In this document: positions 59,892 through 64,000 of the stretch, piece by piece
Layout of the letters: each line of letters begins with the position of its first letter
Numbering within the stretch: position 1 is the stretch's first letter
Origin: Gracilibacillus alcaliphilus
GTDB lineage: Bacteria > Bacillota > Bacilli > Bacillales > Amphibacillaceae
Length of the DNA: 64,000 nt
Assembly: GCF_016909015.1 (NCBI RefSeq)
Contig: NZ_JAFBFA010000029.1
Location: forward strand, 7,957 to 71,956
Direction: 5' to 3'
The notes under the pieces: generated by a model
Databases searched by the model: none
Told to the model about the DNA's origin: nothing
What the model saw: only the letters and a program-made list of their open reading frames with translations
Position numbers and translations under genes: made by a program

Positions 59892-60059
59892 ATGAGATTT
59901 AACGATAGGCAAGTACCCCAGTTGATGACCAGTAATCGATATCTGAAGGCGGTTCATCATTATCATGAACTGCAGTGTCGCCATTATCAACAAGAGTTAG
60001 CGGCACCTTTTACTATCTTTATGCATACGTCGCAAAAAATGACAAATCGGCGTAAATAG
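59892..60059 (+). CDS. 55-residue basic protein of unknown function
   Basis: A short frame with GAAGGAG 8-9 bases upstream encodes MRFNDRQVPQLMTSNRYLKA followed by a His/Gln-rich stretch (VHHYHELQCRHYQQELAAPF) and a short basic tail (MTNRRK). There is no membrane span. B. subtilis has a small gene (yrzK) between yrvJ and hisS, and this may be the equivalent; I cannot confirm the sequence relation. The hisS promoter begins 2 bases after its stop. Confidence 0.65.
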   Translation: MRFNDRQVPQLMTSNRYLKAVHHYHELQCRHYQQELAAPFTIFMHTSQKMTNRRK

Positions 60060-60061
60060 GC

Positions 60062-60091
60062 TTGACAAATGGCAACAAAAACAATTATGAT
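60062..60091 (+). promoter_or_regulatory. Promoter of hisS-aspS
   Basis: Perfect TTGACA (60062-60067), 18-base spacer, TATGAT (60086-60091). Confidence 0.75.
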
Positions 60092-60117
60092 ATAAACAAT
60101 TCATTTTTAGCTAACAT

Positions 60118-60365
60118 GAAAACCGTTGAAGGAAAAAGTAGCCGAGAGTTAGTTGCAAAGAGAGAGAATTCCATTGGCTGTAAGAATTCTTGCAAACTGC
60201 CTTGTGTGAAAGACATTCTGGAGGTGTTATACTGAAATCAAGTAGGTATAAACGTAAACAGGCGTTAACTGTTTCGAGTGGAAGTAAGTTTGACATACTT
60301 CAACTAGGGTGGCACCACGGGTATAACCTCTCGTCCCTTTTTACAGGGATGAGGGGTTTTTCTAT
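60118..60365 (+). promoter_or_regulatory. T-box riboswitch upstream of hisS-aspS
   Basis: Stem I distal hairpin (AGAGAGAGAATTCC with ATTGGCTGTAAGAATTCTT, about 60156-60193), the T-box AGGGTGGCACCACGG (60306-60320) and an intrinsic terminator (AACCTCTCGTCCCT with AGGGATGAGGGGTT, 60325-60362). It should respond to uncharged tRNA(His) or tRNA(Asp); I could not fix the specifier codon. Confidence 0.93.
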
Positions 60366-60503
60366 GTTCTTTACCGTGGTAAGGAACATACAGATGAGAA
60401 AAATAAAGAATAAAGGTTCGGTTTAAGGGAGCAAAAATGAAACAAAGCATGTAGATTTTTTGAACGACTTCTAAAAATGAATAAATTAAGAGGAGGAAAT
60501 GAA

Positions 60504-61766
60504 ATGAAAGCCCCAAGAGGTACGCAAGATTTATTACCTGGTGTGACAGAGAAATGGAAATATATTGAAAATGCATTGCAAGAATTGAGTCGAAACTTTC
60601 ATTATAAGGAGATTCGCACACCAATCTTTGAACATACCGAATTATTTCAGCGGGGAGTAGGGGATACGACCGATATTGTGCAAAAAGAAATGTATACCTT
60701 CACTGATAAAGGGAATCGCAGTATTACCCTTAGGCCGGAAGGAACAGCTTCGGTAGCGCGTTCGTTTGTAGAACATAAATTGTTTGGTTCACCTAATCAG
60801 CCAACAAAACTGTTCTATTTTGGACCGATGTTCCGCTATGAACGGCCACAACAAGGGAGAATGCGTCAATTTTTTCAATATGGAGTGGAAGCACTGGGGA
60901 GTGCAGATCCAGCCATTGATGCCGAAGTGATCTCTTTAGCTATCAATGCCTATCGTGTCTTTGGTTTACGCTCCTTAAAATTAGTAATTAACAGTCTTGG
61001 GGATCAAGAGAGCCGTGAGAATCACCGTCAGGCATTAATTGATCACTTTCTGCCGGTAAAAGACGAATTATGCAGTGACTGTCAGGCACGTTTAGAACAA
61101 AATCCATTACGGGTACTGGATTGTAAAAAGGATCGTGATCATCCAAAAATGAAGACAGCCCCGTCCATTTTAGACTATCTTACAGAGGAATCGGCTCAGT
61201 ATTTTGAACAAGTAAAAGGCTACTTGGATGAGATGGGAATTTCTTATCAAGTGGACCCGAACTTGGTGAGAGGTTTGGATTACTATAACCATACTGCATT
61301 TGAAATAATGAGTGATGCAGAAGGCTTTGGGGCAATTACTACATTGTCTGGCGGCGGCCGTTATAATGGTTTAGTGCAGGAATTGGGCGGACCGGAAACA
61401 CCGGGGATTGGTTTTGCCTTAAGTATGGAGCGATTATTAATGGCTTTAGAGGCAGAAGGAATTGAACTTCCAATTGACGAGCGGCTTGACTGTTATTTAG
61501 TGGCGCTTGGAGAAGAAGCAAATCGTAAGGCGGCCGCAATCGTCAATCAGCTCCGCCTCGCAGGTGTTCAAACAGATCAAGATTATCAAGGGAAAAAATT
61601 TAAAGCACAGTTCAAGGCAGCTGATCGATTACAAGCCAAATATGTACTGGTGCTGGGTGAAGATGAACTGGCAAACCAGCAGATTGCTGTAAAGAATATG
61701 GAATCCGGCCAGCAGGAAACCATTGCTCTAGATCAATTAATCGAATATATGAAAACACGACTTTAA
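60504..61766 (+). CDS. hisS: Histidyl-tRNA synthetase
   Basis: Class II synthetase charging tRNA(His). Motif 1 region [24 protein letters not shown] (quoted in part), motif 2 [16 protein letters not shown], the HisRS-specific [14 protein letters not shown], motif 3 [12 protein letters not shown] and a C-terminal anticodon-binding domain (about 330-420). The start is ATG 60504 behind GAGGAGG, giving 420 residues; the frame open from 60477 lacks support. It is followed 9 bases later by aspS. Confidence 0.98.
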   Translation: MKAPRGTQDLLPGVTEKWKYIENALQELSRNFHYKEIRTPIFEHTELFQRGVGDTTDIVQKEMYTFTDKGNRSITLRPEGTASVARSFVEHKLFGSPNQPTKLFYFGPMFRYERPQQGRMRQFFQYGVEALGSADPAIDAEVISLAINAYRVFGLRSLKLVINSLGDQESRENHRQALIDHFLPVKDELCSDCQARLEQNPLRVLDCKKDRDHPKMKTAPSILDYLTEESAQYFEQVKGYLDEMGISYQVDPNLVRGLDYYNHTAFEIMSDAEGFGAITTLSGGGRYNGLVQELGGPETPGIGFALSMERLLMALEAEGIELPIDERLDCYLVALGEEANRKAAAIVNQLRLAGVQTDQDYQGKKFKAQFKAADRLQAKYVLVLGEDELANQQIAVKNMESGQQETIALDQLIEYMKTRL

Positions 61767-61775
61767 GGGGGACTT

Positions 61776-63530
61776 ATGATGCGAACATTAGCAGGGACAC
61801 TGCGTAAAGAGCATGTAGAAGAGAGTGTAACACTAAAAGGATGGGTACAAAAACGCCGTGATTTAGGTGAAATCATTTTTATTGATCTGCGTGATCGTTC
61901 CGGTGTCGTTCAAATTGTAGTGAACGCAGAGAACGGTAAAGACGTTCATGCGATTGCTGATAGCGTGAGAAGTGAATATGTGATTGAAGTAACTGGGAAG
62001 GTATTAGAACGTGATGCGGAGACAGTAAATCCTAAGATTGCAACTGGAGAAATTGAGGTTGTGGTCGATGAAATCATTGTGCTAAATGAAGCAAAAACAC
62101 CGCCATTCTCATTGACTGATGAGGTCGACGTATCAGAAGATGTGCGTTTGAAGTACCGTTATTTAGATTTACGACGCGAAGTCATGCAGGAGACATTCAA
62201 GCTTCGTCACCAAACAACACAATCTATTCGCGAGTTTTTAAATCGTGAAGCTTTCTATGAAATGGAGACACCAATGTTGACAAAGAGTACACCAGAAGGA
62301 GCACGTGATTATTTAGTGCCAAGCCGTGTACACGAAGGCTATTTCTATGCACTGCCCCAATCCCCTCAATTGTTTAAGCAATTGTTAATGGTGGCTGGTT
62401 TCGAGAAGTACTATCAGTTTGCCCGCTGTTTCCGTGACGAAGATTTACGTGCAGACCGTCAGCCAGAATTTACGCAAATTGATATTGAAACATCTTTCTT
62501 GTCTATGGATGAGATTATCGATATGACAGAACGAATGATGAAAAAGGTGATGCAGGATGTTAAAGGCATCGATGTGGAAACCCCTTTCCAGCGCATGCCT
62601 TATGATGAAGCGATGGAACGCTATGGGTCAGATAAACCAGATATTCGTTTCGGTATGGAACTTGTTAGCCTGTCAGAGGTTGTAAAAGATTCTAGCTTTA
62701 AAGTATTCCGCCAAGCAGTTGCTGATGGCGGCAAGGTAAGCGGCTTGAATTTAAAAGGTAAATCAGATCATTATTCTCGTAAAGATCTAGATAATATGAC
62801 GGAGTTTGCTAAGATATACGGTGCCAAAGGTTTAGCATGGCTGAAAGTAGAGGAAGAAGCGCTTGTCGGCCCAATTGCCAAATTTTTCTCTGAAGAGGAA
62901 CAAACACAATTCCGTAGTCTGCTTGAGGCAGAAGCTGGAGACATTCTTTTCTTTGTAGCTGATAAGAAGCAAGTAGTTTATGATACGTTAGGCGCTTTAC
63001 GTATTAAACTAGCTAAAGACCATCAGCTTATTGATGAAAGTATCTTTGCCTTCTTATGGGTAACCGACTGGCCACTATTAGAATATGATGAAACAGAAGG
63101 TAGGTATCATGCGGCACACCACCCATTTACGATGCCTGCAGATGATAATTTAGATCAGTTAGATACAAATCCTTCCTCTGTAAAGGCGCAAGCCTATGAC
63201 TTGGTGTTAAATGGTTATGAACTTGGTGGAGGTTCTTTACGTATCTATCAACGCGAAATGCAAAATCAAATGTTTGAAAAGCTAGGCTTTACCCAAGAAG
63301 AGGCAGAAGCACAGTTTGGTTTCTTATTAGATGCACTAGAATTTGGTGCCCCGCCACATGGAGGAATTGCCTTAGGATTCGACCGCTTGATTATGCTTTT
63401 ATCAGGACGTACCAATTTACGTGATACGATTTTGTTCCCTAAGACAGCTTCTGCTTCTGACATAATGACAGAGGCACCAAGCACTGTTGATACTAAACAG
63501 TTAAATGAACTGCATCTTCGCTTGAAGTAA
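61776..63530 (+). CDS. aspS: Aspartyl-tRNA synthetase
   Basis: Class II synthetase charging tRNA(Asp). N-terminal OB anticodon domain (about 1-105, [23 protein letters not shown] in part), motif 1 [16 protein letters not shown], motif 2 [16 protein letters not shown], the bacterial GAD insertion (about 285-410) and motif 3 [14 protein letters not shown]. It has 584 residues. Two adjacent ATGs (61776, 61779) follow AAGGGGG; the second has better spacing. It is cotranscribed with hisS under T-box control. Confidence 0.98.
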   Translation: MMRTLAGTLRKEHVEESVTLKGWVQKRRDLGEIIFIDLRDRSGVVQIVVNAENGKDVHAIADSVRSEYVIEVTGKVLERDAETVNPKIATGEIEVVVDEIIVLNEAKTPPFSLTDEVDVSEDVRLKYRYLDLRREVMQETFKLRHQTTQSIREFLNREAFYEMETPMLTKSTPEGARDYLVPSRVHEGYFYALPQSPQLFKQLLMVAGFEKYYQFARCFRDEDLRADRQPEFTQIDIETSFLSMDEIIDMTERMMKKVMQDVKGIDVETPFQRMPYDEAMERYGSDKPDIRFGMELVSLSEVVKDSSFKVFRQAVADGGKVSGLNLKGKSDHYSRKDLDNMTEFAKIYGAKGLAWLKVEEEALVGPIAKFFSEEEQTQFRSLLEAEAGDILFFVADKKQVVYDTLGALRIKLAKDHQLIDESIFAFLWVTDWPLLEYDETEGRYHAAHHPFTMPADDNLDQLDTNPSSVKAQAYDLVLNGYELGGGSLRIYQREMQNQMFEKLGFTQEEAEAQFGFLLDALEFGAPPHGGIALGFDRLIMLLSGRTNLRDTILFPKTASASDIMTEAPSTVDTKQLNELHLRLK

Positions 63531-63544
63531 GTCACAAAAGAGGT

Positions 63545-63841
63545 TGTTCAAAAAGTCCAATCAAAATGACATGGCGAATCTCTGTGTTGACAGTAGAGGA
63601 ACTTCTACTAAAACCGTCCACATCGTGTGGACAACGCAGAAGTCACCACCTCCTGTGCAATTCCGTTGCTCAAAGATTGTGCCGCTTTGCACTTAGATGT
63701 ACAGGACGTCATGGTTTTAGCCTGCCGACGCACACGATGTGCTAGTATTGGTGTTGCAACAAATGGTTTCGGCGGGGCGAGTAACCGCAGTCCCGGACGT
63801 TGCGAACTTAACTGGGGTCCTTTTACCGAATTTTTTGAACA
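63545..63841 (-). repeat. Palindrome-rich dispersed element, copy 2
   Basis: About 297 bases beginning TGTTCAAAAAGTCC and ending ATTTTTTGAACA, matching 39087-39354 in reverse orientation. Shared blocks include TAGAGGAACTTCTACTAA, ACATCGTGTGGAC, CGCACACGATGTGCTAGTAT and the GTTGCAACAAATGGTTTCGG block. Its right end is slightly decayed. An overlapping 74-codon open frame is not a credible gene. It lies 15 bases after the aspS stop. Confidence 0.85.
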
Positions 63842-64000
63842 CGAACGATAAGCCGTTCATTCTAAGGCAGTAATGGTTTGATGATGAGTGTAGATTTTAA
63901 AAAAGTGTATGTGTAAAATAATACTCGAAAGTGATAAAAAATCCCCTAGCCAAAAAAGAGAAGGTACTCTATCATAAAATGTATGCTTTGCAGGGCATAA
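63842..64000. other. Gene-free end of window
   Basis: AT-rich; no frame, promoter or terminator can be supported here. Confidence 0.4.

Noticed and set aside
63627..63851. 74-codon frame after aspS
   Set aside because: Lies entirely within the palindromic dispersed element; the other copy does not preserve the frame.

Overview
The window is about 64 kb of low-GC Gram-positive (Bacillota) chromosome from an endospore-forming member of the Bacillaceae. Gene content (spoVID, ysxE, spoIIB, spoIVFA/FB, spo0B, safA, bofC, spoVB), T-box leaders, strong AGGAGG ribosome binding sites, frequent TTG/GTG starts and a gene order nearly colinear with the Bacillus subtilis clpX-to-aspS segment all point this way. 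The intergenic repeat families resemble, from memory, those of halophilic/alkaliphilic relatives (Gracilibacillus, Virgibacillus, Oceanobacillus); the genus cannot be fixed by reading alone. No tRNA, rRNA, CRISPR array, phage or intact transposase gene was seen.

Layout. 1-4161: protease and ribosome-assembly block (3' end of clpX, lonA, ysxC). 5288-10936: haem operon hemA-hemC-hemD-hemB-hemL, without hemX. 11241-14190: spore-coat genes spoVID and ysxE. 14187-17886: an accessory insert relative to B. subtilis, with a small membrane protein, a type II NADH dehydrogenase, a 32-residue membrane peptide and a FetA/FetB-type (UPF0014) ABC exporter. 17944-22292: T-box leader, valS, folC. 22608-29629: comC, spoIIB, radC, mreBCD, minCD. 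29630-30705: a 1-kb gene-free repeat island. 30706-38363: spoIVFA-spoIVFB-rng-rplU-prp-rpmA-spo0B-obg-pheB-pheA. 38463-42412: niaR (reverse), safA, yebC, bofC. 42915-47224: ruvA-ruvB-DUF2905-queA-tgt-yajC. 47320-50149: yrzE-like, DUF421 gene and spoVB. 50513-59815: comN, secDF, lapA-like, recJ, apt, relA, dtd. 59892-63530: a 55-residue ORF, T-box leader, hisS, aspS. The last 470 bases hold a dispersed repeat.

The genes form mostly housekeeping units: haem synthesis; tRNA charging under T-box antitermination; cell shape and septum placement (MreBCD/MinCD); ribosomal proteins L21/L27 with the protease that trims L27; Holliday-junction migration followed by queuosine synthesis and the Sec accessory factors YajC and SecDF; and stringent-response/nucleotide salvage genes. 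Sporulation genes are interspersed as in Bacillus.

The unusual material is between genes. There are two approximately 270-300-base copies of one palindrome-rich element with TGTTCAAAAAGTCC ends (39087-39354 and 63545-63841, opposite orientation), with apparent remnants of its ends elsewhere, including a pair bracketing fetB. A mosaic island at 29647-30564 has IS-like 15-bp ends. A second repeat family links 11043, 30373 and 42601-42767. A degenerate TPP-riboswitch-like segment lies just upstream of fetB. Several genes expected from B. subtilis synteny (lonB, hemX, maf, the nad genes beside niaR, yrvJ) are missing. I found no clearly new multi-gene system.
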